From Sphingomonas sp. (GTDB lineage Bacteria; Pseudomonadota; Alphaproteobacteria; Sphingomonadales; Sphingomonadaceae), in NCBI GenBank assembly GCA_021732445.1, contig JAKFUZ010000034.1, positions 1 through 64,000 of the forward strand: a stretch of DNA of 64,000 nucleotides, written 5' to 3'. The position numbers were made by a program, and so were the translations under genes. The notes beneath the pieces were generated by a model. It worked only from the letters and a program-made list of their open reading frames with translations, made no database searches and had not been told where the DNA came from. This document shows, in pieces, positions 52,558 to 61,191 of the stretch (position 1 is its first letter; every line of letters begins with the position of its first letter).

Positions 52558-53775
52558 TTAGAGCGCAAGCGCATGTTTGAGAACTGGTAACTGACCCGCT
52601 GCGCGCGGCGCCGAAAAGATCAGCTCCCATCCGCCTCCAGTGACCAGCTTTTCGTAAACGATACCCTGTTTGCCCGCAGCGGCCACCGCCGCCTGCAAAC
52701 TCGCCAACTGAACCTGCGACCCGACATTGACCAGGTTTGGCGAGACGCCGCGCCCCAGCAATGCGGTCGCATATTCGGCGATATGCTTGCTTGCATTGCC
52801 GTGAACCCAGACTTTTGTTGCCCCGGCCGTCAGCTCGAACGATCGCGGCACCACCGTGCCTGCATAGACAGGCTGCGTTGCCTTGATTCCTGCCCACACC
52901 AGGCGCGAATTTGCCGCGACTCTGCCAAGCGATGCGAGCCCGGCCCCCAGAAGACCGACGCCGATGTCAACCCCAACACCGATCCTGCTGGCGGTCTCCG
53001 GGTCCGCACCCAATTGACGCGCGACGGCTTCGGCGGCCTGCTGTGTCTGGCTTTCCGCCGGAAGCCCGGTCCAGGCCTGACGGAACCCGGCCACGAAATT
53101 ATCCGCCCCATGGGCCGCGAGCACGCCGCCGCCAATTTTTGTGAGCGTCGTAGGTTCAGGCGCCAGAACCAGCGCACCGCCGACAACGGCTTCAACCCCG
53201 CCGCCAATTGCGCGCAACCCTCCCCAAACACGATTTTCAAGCGTCGGCCGATTGGCCGCAGCGGCAACACGCGCCGCAACATCTGCGCCACTTGCCGCCA
53301 ATAGCGATGGCACCAGGGAGGGTCTGGTTTTTGCAAAAGCATTTACCACGGCCTCAATCTGATCCGGGTTTGCTTTCAAGAATTTGGCTGCCGCCGCGAC
53401 ATTCCCCCGCTCGGCCAGCGCTTGCACCGAACTGGGGCGCCCGGTCTCGGCCCGCGCCTGAAGCGCACTCGCCGAAGGCGACACGCCCAACCGGCCAGGA
53501 GCCGAGCGCGCGGACGCATATTCGCCCTGCTGCACGGGGGTGAATTGCGCCAAAAGGGCAGCCTCGACCCCATGCCCCAGCGCAACATCCTGCGCCCTCA
53601 CACGATCAACCGCCTGGCGTGCCGCGCTGATGTCCACCCCGCCATGCCGGGTTGCTGCGGCAAGAATGTCGGTTGCAAGCACCTGCTGGTCAACATGCGC
53701 AGCAAGGGGCCTGTCACCAAGCGGCGCTTGCCCCAAAGGCGGTCGATCCAGAGTAACGCCTCCAGCCAAAGCCAT
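52558..53775 (-). CDS. polymorphic toxin-like protein
   Basis: A 405-residue protein. Residues 1-190 are Ala-rich helical with no signal peptide. A Gly-rich hydrophobic helix-hairpin near 190-300 (GGGVEAVVGGALVLAPEPTTLTKIGGGVLAAHGADNF, GVGVDIGVGLLGAGLASLG) is common just before C-terminal toxin domains. The last 90 residues (KVWVHGNASKHIAEYA, SQVQLASLQAAVAAAGKQGI, GGWELIFSAPRAAGQLPVLKHAL) resemble a small polymorphic-toxin C-terminal module, but I cannot name its activity. An AGGAGAA ribosome site precedes the ATG. No secretion-system genes lie in the window. The small gene immediately downstream may be the immunity partner. Confidence 0.6.
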   Translation of the reverse strand: MALAGGVTLDRPPLGQAPLGDRPLAAHVDQQVLATDILAAATRHGGVDISAARQAVDRVRAQDVALGHGVEAALLAQFTPVQQGEYASARSAPGRLGVSPSASALQARAETGRPSSVQALAERGNVAAAAKFLKANPDQIEAVVNAFAKTRPSLVPSLLAASGADVAARVAAAANRPTLENRVWGGLRAIGGGVEAVVGGALVLAPEPTTLTKIGGGVLAAHGADNFVAGFRQAWTGLPAESQTQQAAEAVARQLGADPETASRIGVGVDIGVGLLGAGLASLGRVAANSRLVWAGIKATQPVYAGTVVPRSFELTAGATKVWVHGNASKHIAEYATALLGRGVSPNLVNVGSQVQLASLQAAVAAAGKQGIVYEKLVTGGGWELIFSAPRAAGQLPVLKHALAL

Positions 53776-54130
53776 TGCATCTTCTCCTGACAGTGGCCAA
53801 AGACATAGCGAGAAGGCGGCGCCGGGTATCTAATCGAATGGTTTAGGCGATCGCCAGCAGCGAGGAGTGCTCCGGTCCCGACCGACCAATCGCGGCTTGG
53901 TGTTTGAGCATCAGGCGCCGGACACGATCGCACTAGCGCATCGGAATATGCCCTGGCCATTGCCAAGACCGTCTGCGCCAGCCTCACGCGGGGACGAACG
54001 GCGGGGACGAACGGGTGTCGACCGGCCGCACCGTGGCAGCGCCTGCATACTTAACGGGATCGTTACGAAATCCCGATAACAGGCAGGTTCCGCCCCTGAC
54101 CGGGCGTTTAGGCAAGCTGAGGGACATGCC
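53776..54130. promoter_or_regulatory. divergent region between toxin-like gene and chemoreceptor
   Basis: No supportable gene occurs in these 355 bases. Leftward toxin-operon and rightward chemoreceptor promoters should be here. Short repeats of CGGGGACGAACGG occur near 53990-54015. Just before the chemoreceptor TTG there is a GAGGGACATGCC ribosome site. Confidence 0.4.
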
Positions 54131-55879
54131 TTGAAACTAGCGGCGCTATTCTCGGGCCAAGTCTCGTCGATCGTCTGGCGCATCCGCGCAACGGCCGTCG
54201 TGGCGGCGTCGGTGGCCTTTATCGTCCTGGGCATCGGCTTGCTCGACGTGCATGCCCTTGCCAAAGCCGAGGCCCAATCTGCCGAACTCGCGAGCGCCTT
54301 GCGCGATCATGGCGAACTCGACATGGTGCATGACGCCGTAAATGCCAATGTTTACAAGGCTATTTTCGCCGAAGAAATGGGCGACGCCAAGCGAATGGCC
54401 GAAGCGGCAGCCGACATGGCGCAGGCCCGGGCATGCGCAGACGCACTTGGCCGGTCAAGGCTGTCGCTCACGCTAGACGCAAATGTTGTCGCGCGCCTGG
54501 ATGTTGCCGCCAGCGAGATGAACGGCTATCTGGACAGGGGCAGCAAAATCGTCGCCGGTCTTGCCGCGCACAAGGCACCATCGGCTGCCGACCTTGCCAA
54601 GTTTGACGCAACATTCCGCCAGCTTGAGAAAAGTCTCGGCGACACGGGCTATTTTCTGCTCGACGAAATTGGCGCGGAGACCGCTCAGCGAAATATTTTG
54701 CTGTCGCGGATACGCGTCATGCTGGCGCTCGCCGAAGGCTGCACGATGGCGTTGTGCGTGGGTGCCGTCTGGTATCTGAGACGCACCATCGCCGTGCCAC
54801 TGCAACGGATGTGGCACGCGCTTGAGCAGCAGGACGCTGCCGCGACGATCCTCACCCGCGAATGTGCCCGCCGCGATGAAATCGGCCGCCTCGCGCGCGG
54901 TGTGGTTGATTTCCGCACGGCCACACAGGCCGCAGCAGACGCAGATGCGCGCGCGAAACAGGCGCAGGAGGCCGCGCGGCTTGAACGCGACGCGGCGCAA
55001 CAGCGCGCCCGCGACGACACGGAAGCGGCGCGGCGGGCATCGCTTGCCGCAACGGCCGACGCGCTCGATGCCCGGATGACGGGCATCGCCCGGCTGGTCT
55101 CGGCAACCACCACCAAATTGCAGGGCATCGCCAGCGACCTGTCGCTCTCGGCGGCGCAATCCAGCAACGACACCGCATCGGCAGCGGCGGCCGCCCAGCA
55201 AACGCTGAGCGGCGTGCAAACCGTGGCCGAAGCCGCCGACGAACTGGCCGTCTCCATCAACGAAATTTCGTCGCGCACTGAAATGGTCGCGTCGGCCGGG
55301 CGCGAGGCGCGCAATCTGGCTACTGGCGCGGACGCCCGGATGGAAGCGTTGCGCGAGTCGACCGAGAAAATCGAACGCATCACAACGCTCATCGCCGACA
55401 TCGCCTCCCAGACCAATTTGCTCGCGCTAAACGCCACCATCGAGGCAGCGCGCGCGGGCGAGGCGGGCCGCGGCTTCGCCATCGTCGCCAACGAGGTAAA
55501 GGCGCTCGCGCAGCAAACCAGCCGCGCGGTCATCGACATTGATGCGCAGATTTCTGACATCATGACCGCCACTTCCGGCGCCGTGGCCGCGCTGGAAAGC
55601 GTGACCGACGCGATTGACGGGCTGGGCGGCGCAACCACCTCCATCGCGGCCTCCGCCGAGCAGCAGCGCGCCGCAACCGAGGAAATCAGCCGCACCATCC
55701 AGCAAGCCGCCAACGGCACCCACGCCATGCGCGAAACCCTGTCAGCGCTTGGTGAGCAATCGGACAGCACCGCTTGCAGCGCGCGCATCCTGCTTGACTC
55801 GGCAAGCGAACTCGAAGCGCAGGTCGCAACGCTTGGCCGTGAACTGGCAACCTTCATCAGCAAGGCCAAGGCGGCCTGA
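54131..55879 (+). CDS. methyl-accepting chemotaxis protein
   Basis: A 582-residue chemoreceptor. One membrane helix near residues 15-38 ([19 protein letters not shown]), a periplasmic four-helix sensor of about 150 residues, a second helix near 195-212 ([19 protein letters not shown]), a HAMP domain starting [20 protein letters not shown], and a long cytoplasmic coiled coil with the conserved hairpin tip ([37 protein letters not shown]). It signals to CheA/CheW, not present here. The start is TTG 54131 with a well-spaced GAGGG; no ATG fits. No pentapeptide tether is seen at the C-terminus. Confidence 0.92.
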   Translation: MKLAALFSGQVSSIVWRIRATAVVAASVAFIVLGIGLLDVHALAKAEAQSAELASALRDHGELDMVHDAVNANVYKAIFAEEMGDAKRMAEAAADMAQARACADALGRSRLSLTLDANVVARLDVAASEMNGYLDRGSKIVAGLAAHKAPSAADLAKFDATFRQLEKSLGDTGYFLLDEIGAETAQRNILLSRIRVMLALAEGCTMALCVGAVWYLRRTIAVPLQRMWHALEQQDAAATILTRECARRDEIGRLARGVVDFRTATQAAADADARAKQAQEAARLERDAAQQRARDDTEAARRASLAATADALDARMTGIARLVSATTTKLQGIASDLSLSAAQSSNDTASAAAAAQQTLSGVQTVAEAADELAVSINEISSRTEMVASAGREARNLATGADARMEALRESTEKIERITTLIADIASQTNLLALNATIEAARAGEAGRGFAIVANEVKALAQQTSRAVIDIDAQISDIMTATSGAVAALESVTDAIDGLGGATTSIAASAEQQRAATEEISRTIQQAANGTHAMRETLSALGEQSDSTACSARILLDSASELEAQVATLGRELATFISKAKAA

Positions 55880-56072
55880 CCGACGGGCAGGCTGAGCCTC
55901 GCCTCCGTCCGCCAGCCGCCGCCCCTTGCCCCTGGGGCACCAGCCGCCCGGCACGTCTGCCCGAAATTATGGCACCACAGCCGGCCCCTGCCCAAGGATG
56001 GCGCAGCCCCGCCAGCCCGCAGACGGCGCGCCGCCCAACGGCGCACGCCGGTAAACATTGCCTTACCCCGAC

Positions 56073-56453
<381 letters not shown>

Positions 56454-56549
56454 CGCAGCGCAACATAGGGTGAAAATAGCAACCCGCAGCGCAACATGAT
56501 TCGCCGGTCCGCCGGCACACACGAACACTTCAGAAAGGGCATTAGCATC

Positions 56550-57962
56550 ATGGCCAACGACGCCGGCACCATCCTTGCGATGATAAAGGACGAGGAAATC
56601 GAATGGGTCGACCTTCGCTTCACCGATCCCAAGGGCAAATGGCAGCACCTGACCATGGTGGCCGGCGTCATCGGCGAGGATGAGCTAACCGACGGGCTGA
56701 TGTTCGACGGCTCGTCGATCGAGGGCTGGAAGGCGATCAACGAAAGCGACATGATCCTGAGGCCGGATCTTGACGCGGCCTATGTCGATCCGTTCTCGGC
56801 CACGCCCATGCTGATCCTGTTTTGCGACGTGGTCGAACCGTCCACAGGGGAGCTTTACGCGCGCGATCCGCGCTCGACCGCCAAGCGCGCCGAGGCCTAT
56901 CTGCAAAATACCGGCATCGGCGACACAATTTATGTGGGGCCGGAAGCCGAATTTTTCATGTTTGACGATGTCCGCTTCGAAACCAGCTATGCAACCAGCT
57001 ATTACAAGATCGACGATATCGAGCTGCCGACCAACACCGGTCGTGAATATGATGGCGGCAATCTTGCCCACCGCCCGCGCGCCAAGGGCGGCTATTTTCC
57101 GGTAGCCCCGGTAGACTCCGCAACCGATATTCGCGCCGAGATGGTCTCGACGATGATGGAAATGGGGCTGCCATGCGACAAGCACCACCACGAAGTGGCA
57201 GCCGCCCAGCACGAGCTTGGTCTGACCTTCGGCACGCTGACGCAGACGGCGGACCGGATGCAGATCTACAAATATGTCGTCCATCAGGTTGCCCATGCTT
57301 ATGGCAAGACCGCGACCTTCATGCCCAAGCCCATCAAGGAAGATAATGGCTCGGGCATGCACACCCACATGTCGATCTGGGAAAAGGGCAAGCCGCTGTT
57401 TGCCGGCAATGGCTATGCCGGGCTGTCGGACATGTGTCTTTACTTCATTGGCGGCGTCATCCGCCACGCCAAGGCGCTCAACGCCTTTACCAACCCGACC
57501 ACCAACAGCTACAAGCGGCTGGTGCCCGGCTATGAGGCGCCGGTGCTGCTCGCCTATTCCAGCCGCAACCGTTCTGCATCGTGCCGCATTCCTTATGGCG
57601 CGGGCAGCAAGGCCAAGCGGGTGGAGTTCCGCTTCCCCGACGCGCTGGCAAACCCTTATCTTGCCTATTCGGCGCTGCTGATGGCCGGACTGGACGGCAT
57701 TCAGAACAAGCTCCACCCGGGCGACCCGATGGACAAGAATCTTTACGATCTGCCGCCGGCGGAGCTGGCTGACGTACCCACGGTTTGCGGGTCTCTGCGC
57801 GAGGCGCTCGATTGCCTGGAAGCCGATATGGACTTTCTGCTCAAGGGCGATGTGTTCTCAAAAGACCAGATCGAGGCGTATATCGAGATCAAGCGCGCCG
57901 ATGTCGCGCGTTTTGAAATGACGCCAAGCCCGGTTGAATTCGATATGTATTACAGCAGCTAA
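56550..57962 (+). CDS. glnA: glutamine synthetase type I
   Basis: Makes glutamine from glutamate, ammonia and ATP. The 470-residue GS I has the Asp-50 loop region [29 protein letters not shown] (metal Glu), [47 protein letters not shown] (ATP site) and [19 protein letters not shown]. The adenylylation Tyr399 is in [10 protein letters not shown], so GlnE control is expected. ATG 56550 with AGAAAGGGC; the track start at 56496 is upstream without conservation. It ends at a strong terminator. Confidence 0.97.
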   Translation: MANDAGTILAMIKDEEIEWVDLRFTDPKGKWQHLTMVAGVIGEDELTDGLMFDGSSIEGWKAINESDMILRPDLDAAYVDPFSATPMLILFCDVVEPSTGELYARDPRSTAKRAEAYLQNTGIGDTIYVGPEAEFFMFDDVRFETSYATSYYKIDDIELPTNTGREYDGGNLAHRPRAKGGYFPVAPVDSATDIRAEMVSTMMEMGLPCDKHHHEVAAAQHELGLTFGTLTQTADRMQIYKYVVHQVAHAYGKTATFMPKPIKEDNGSGMHTHMSIWEKGKPLFAGNGYAGLSDMCLYFIGGVIRHAKALNAFTNPTTNSYKRLVPGYEAPVLLAYSSRNRSASCRIPYGAGSKAKRVEFRFPDALANPYLAYSALLMAGLDGIQNKLHPGDPMDKNLYDLPPAELADVPTVCGSLREALDCLEADMDFLLKGDVFSKDQIEAYIEIKRADVARFEMTPSPVEFDMYYSS

Positions 57963-57990
57963 TCGACATAGCGGCGTGCAATGAACCAAA

Positions 57991-58018
57991 AGGGTCGGCG
58001 GCAGCGCCGGCCCTTTTT
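57991..58018 (+). terminator. rho-independent terminator after glnA
   Basis: AGGGTCGGCG pairs with CGCCGGCCCT around the loop GCAG, followed immediately by a T5 run (TTTTTCG). Stem is about 9-10 bp and GC-rich with one G-T-type imperfection. Best-supported terminator in the window. Confidence 0.85.
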
Positions 58019-58126
58019 CGTTTCGCGATGAAGCCGAAGCGGCTTGGTTGCCGTAACTGGACCTGGCCCGGCATGATCGAACGTTGGCGCCGGCGTGAGA
58101 CCAACCGAGACAGCGGGGAGCTTTCG

Positions 58127-59611
58127 ATGGACATAGCGGGCGGTGAACCTTCGCGGCGAAGCGTAGTTGCGGGCATTGGCGCAGCTGCCATCCTGCCGGG
58201 CACAGCCTGGGGACAGCCCCTACCCGCGCCGGCGCCCAGCACGGCAGCGCTAAAGGACGACGTCAATATTCTGCGCGAGGCATTGCGCCTGCACCCTGGC
58301 CTTTATCGCTACAATACGCCGCGCACGATGGAGGATCGCCTGCGGGCATTCGCCCCGGCCTATGTGAACGCGCCAGACCAAGCCGCGCGGTATCTGGCCC
58401 TGGCGCTTCTGCTCGCGGGCATCCGCTGCGGCCACAGCTACCCGAATTTCTACAATCAAAAAAAGTCAGTCAGCACCGATCTGTTCGACCGCCCGACGCG
58501 CCTGCCCTTCCGGTTTGTGTGGATCGACGGACAGATGATCGTCACGCGCGACGAGAGCGAAACCGGCCGGCTGAAGGCCGGGAGCGTGGTGGTTGACATT
58601 AACGGCGTTGCTCCCGGGGACATGCTTGGGCGACTTCTTCCCTATATCCGGGCCGACGGGCACAACGACGCCAAGCGACGATCATTGCTGGAGGTGCGCG
58701 GCGACGACAGCTACGAGACGTTCGACGTGTTCCACGGGCTGGTATACGGACCTCCTGATGCTGGCATCCACCATGTGCGCCTCATCAATCCCACCGGCAC
58801 GCCACAAGCCGCGGCATTGCCCCCCATCAGCCTGGCAAAGCGACGCGAGGGGCTCGGGCCGCCGGCGGCCGACACCGACCCCGTCTGGCAATGGCAGATG
58901 CGGGCTGACGACATTGCCCTGCTGACCATGCCCAGCTGGGGCTTGTATGACAGCAAATGGGACTGGAAGCGCTGGCTCGACGAGCGTCTGGCATCGCTGA
59001 ACGGTGCAAAGGGCCTCATCATCGACCTGCGCAACAACGAGGGCGGGCTGGATTGCGGCGACATTATTCTCGCCCGCCTCGCCGATCGCGACCTCCATCC
59101 GGTCGGCTATGAGCAGAAACTCCGGTTCCAGCGAACCCCGCCCGGCATCGACCGCTATCTCGACACCTGGGACGATAGCTTTCGCACATTGGGCGTCGGC
59201 GCGGCGGCGCTGCCCGGGGGGTTCTTCGCCCGGCCGAATGCGGAATCCATTCAGGCCATTGCCGCGGTTCGCCCGCGCCTGACCCTGCCGGTCGCCCTGT
59301 TGGTCGGCCCAGTGAACAGCTCGGCGACATTCCAGTTTGCGCGCACGGCAAAGTCGAACGGTCTGGCGCGATTGTTCGGCGCGCCAACCGGCGGAAACCT
59401 GCGGGGCATCAATGGCGGCGCGTTCTTCTTCGTGCGGCTGCCCGGCAGCAGCCTTGAATTTGACCTGCCGCTGATTGGCTTTTTCGCAAAACACCCCGCG
59501 CGCGATGCCGGGCTGGCGCCGGACGTGCTGGTGACAGCCCGCATGGCTGACATCGTGACAGGCGCCGACCCGGTATTGGCGAAAGCTGTGGGCTGGATTC
59601 GCCAGAGCTGA
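58127..59611 (+). CDS. S41-family peptidase-like secreted protein
   Basis: About 494 residues. A twin-arginine-like export signal (PSRRSVVAGIGAAAILPGTAWG) is followed by a helical region, a PDZ-like stretch (AGSVVVDINGVAPGDMLGRLLPYI) and the S41 tail-specific protease domain: LTMPSWGLYD, GLIIDLRNNEGGLDCGDIILA, then ALLVGPVNSSATFQFARTAKSNGLARLFGAPTGGN, where the Ser of NSSATF sits at the nucleophile position. The expected Lys/acidic partner is less clear than in CtpA. ATG 58127 has GGGGAG upstream; 58028 adds a non-conserved leader. Probable periplasmic peptidase. Confidence 0.85.
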   Translation: MDIAGGEPSRRSVVAGIGAAAILPGTAWGQPLPAPAPSTAALKDDVNILREALRLHPGLYRYNTPRTMEDRLRAFAPAYVNAPDQAARYLALALLLAGIRCGHSYPNFYNQKKSVSTDLFDRPTRLPFRFVWIDGQMIVTRDESETGRLKAGSVVVDINGVAPGDMLGRLLPYIRADGHNDAKRRSLLEVRGDDSYETFDVFHGLVYGPPDAGIHHVRLINPTGTPQAAALPPISLAKRREGLGPPAADTDPVWQWQMRADDIALLTMPSWGLYDSKWDWKRWLDERLASLNGAKGLIIDLRNNEGGLDCGDIILARLADRDLHPVGYEQKLRFQRTPPGIDRYLDTWDDSFRTLGVGAAALPGGFFARPNAESIQAIAAVRPRLTLPVALLVGPVNSSATFQFARTAKSNGLARLFGAPTGGNLRGINGGAFFFVRLPGSSLEFDLPLIGFFAKHPARDAGLAPDVLVTARMADIVTGADPVLAKAVGWIRQS

Positions 59612-59715
59612 TGGTCGGACCGTTTGTTCGCCCGTCGCGCGCTTGCTGCTTGCAAGGCAGGCCGAGGAACGCCATCTAGTCTGGCATACCGCAAGCTCGA
59701 AACACGGAGGCGAGG

Positions 59716-61140
59716 ATGAAAAGCTACCTCAACCACTATATCAACGGAGCCTGGGCACCAAGCGACGGCGGCACCCGGCACGAGGTTATCAACCCCGCCA
59801 CCGAACAGCCCTGCACCGAAATAACGCTCGGGTCGGCCGCCGATGTCGACAAAGCCGTCGCCGCGGCGCGCGGCGCCTTCGAAAGCTGGTCGCAAACCAG
59901 CGTTGACGAGCGCGCGGCCGTGCTCGAACGCATTATCGAAGAGTATAAGGCGCGGATGCCCGACCTCGCCAAGGCGGTGAGCGAGGAGATGGGGGCGCCC
60001 ATCGGCTTTGCCACCGCAGCGCAGGTGCCGGCCGGGCTTGGCCACTTCATCGCAACGCTGAAGGCGCTGCGGGAGTTCACCTTCGAGGAGCGGCTGGGCC
60101 GCGCGCGCGTGGTGCATGAACCGCTCGGCGTCGTCGCCATGATTACGCCGTGGAACTGGCCACTGAACCAGATCACCGCCAAGGTCGCACCCGCGCTTGC
60201 CGCTGGCGACACGATGGTCCTGAAACCGTCCGAGGAAGCGCCCGGCTGCGCGATGATCGTTGCGGAAATAATGGACAAGGCAGGCGTTCCGGCTGGTGTT
60301 TTCAATCTGGTCAACGGCAATGGGCCGGGCGTGGGCGCAGCGCTCAGCGCGCACCGCGATGTCGATATGGTGAGCTTCACCGGATCAACCCGCGCCGGAA
60401 TAGCAGTGGCGCAGGCCGCCGCCGCTACCGTCAAGCGCGTCCACCAGGAACTTGGCGGCAAGGCACCAAACCTCGTGCTCGAAGGCGCCGATCTGGCCGC
60501 GGTGCTGCCGCCAACCATGATGGGCGTGCTCGCCAATTCGGGCCAAAGCTGCATCGCACCAACGCGGCTGCTGGTGCATAGCAGCCAGGTTGAGGGCGCA
60601 ACCGCCGTCATCAAGGCGATGATGGAGGCAACGCACGTCGGCGACCCCGCCGAAATGGGCGCACATATCGGCCCCGTCGTCAACAAGGCGCAGTTCGACA
60701 AAATCCAGGGGCTGATCCAGTCGGCGATCGATGAAGGGGCAACGCTCGTCACCGGCGGCACCGGGCGACCGGACGGGCGAAACGCCGGCTATTTCGTCAG
60801 GCCAACGCTGTTTACCGGGGTCACGCCGGCCATGCGCATTGCGCAGGAGGAAGTGTTCGGCCCGGTTGCCACCATCACCAGCTATGAAACGCGCGACGAA
60901 GCGATCCGCATGGCCAATGACACCCCCTATGGTCTGTCCGCCGCGATTTCCGGCGACCCGGCCGAAGCCGCCAGGGTCGCGCCAAAGCTGCGGGCGGGGC
61001 TGGTGACCATCAACGGCTGGAGCCCGGACGGCAACGCCCCCTTTGGTGGCTACAAACAATCGGGCAATGGCCGCGAAAACGGGCGCTATGGCCTGACCGA
61101 TTTCATGGAAGTAAAGACGGTCGTCGGCGAGCCCGCCTGA
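59716..61140 (+). CDS. aldehyde dehydrogenase family protein
   Basis: A 474-residue NAD(P)-dependent aldehyde dehydrogenase. ITPWNWPLNQ, FTGSTRAGIAVA (cofactor), the catalytic Glu245 in HQELGGKAPN and nucleophile Cys279 in NSGQSCIAPTR, plus EEVFGPVATI and NAPFGGYKQSGNGRENG are all present. Substrate is unknown; the family oxidises aldehydes to acids. Monocistronic, with a good ribosome site (GGAGGCGAGG) before ATG 59716. Convergent with tamB. Confidence 0.93.
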   Translation: MKSYLNHYINGAWAPSDGGTRHEVINPATEQPCTEITLGSAADVDKAVAAARGAFESWSQTSVDERAAVLERIIEEYKARMPDLAKAVSEEMGAPIGFATAAQVPAGLGHFIATLKALREFTFEERLGRARVVHEPLGVVAMITPWNWPLNQITAKVAPALAAGDTMVLKPSEEAPGCAMIVAEIMDKAGVPAGVFNLVNGNGPGVGAALSAHRDVDMVSFTGSTRAGIAVAQAAAATVKRVHQELGGKAPNLVLEGADLAAVLPPTMMGVLANSGQSCIAPTRLLVHSSQVEGATAVIKAMMEATHVGDPAEMGAHIGPVVNKAQFDKIQGLIQSAIDEGATLVTGGTGRPDGRNAGYFVRPTLFTGVTPAMRIAQEEVFGPVATITSYETRDEAIRMANDTPYGLSAAISGDPAEAARVAPKLRAGLVTINGWSPDGNAPFGGYKQSGNGRENGRYGLTDFMEVKTVVGEPA

Positions 61141-61160
61141 CCATTTTTCGCGCGGGGGGA

Positions 61161-61186
61161 GGGCGGGCGCTGGATGCGGCCCGCCC
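61161..61186. terminator. GC hairpin between convergent aldehyde dehydrogenase and tamB genes
   Basis: GGGCGGGC (61161-61168) pairs with GCCCGCCC (61179-61186) over a 10-base loop. It lies between two facing stop codons, the usual place for a bidirectional terminator. No T-run follows on either strand, so function is uncertain. Confidence 0.4.
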
Positions 61187-61191
61187 CGCGC

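Noticed and set aside
56685-57716. 343-aa minus-strand ORF opposite glnA
   Set aside because: Glutamine synthetase on the plus strand is unmistakable; the other frame is compositional.
59251-60761. Minus-strand ORFs opposite the S41 peptidase and aldehyde dehydrogenase
   Set aside because: No motifs, and they cross gene boundaries of well-supported plus-strand genes.
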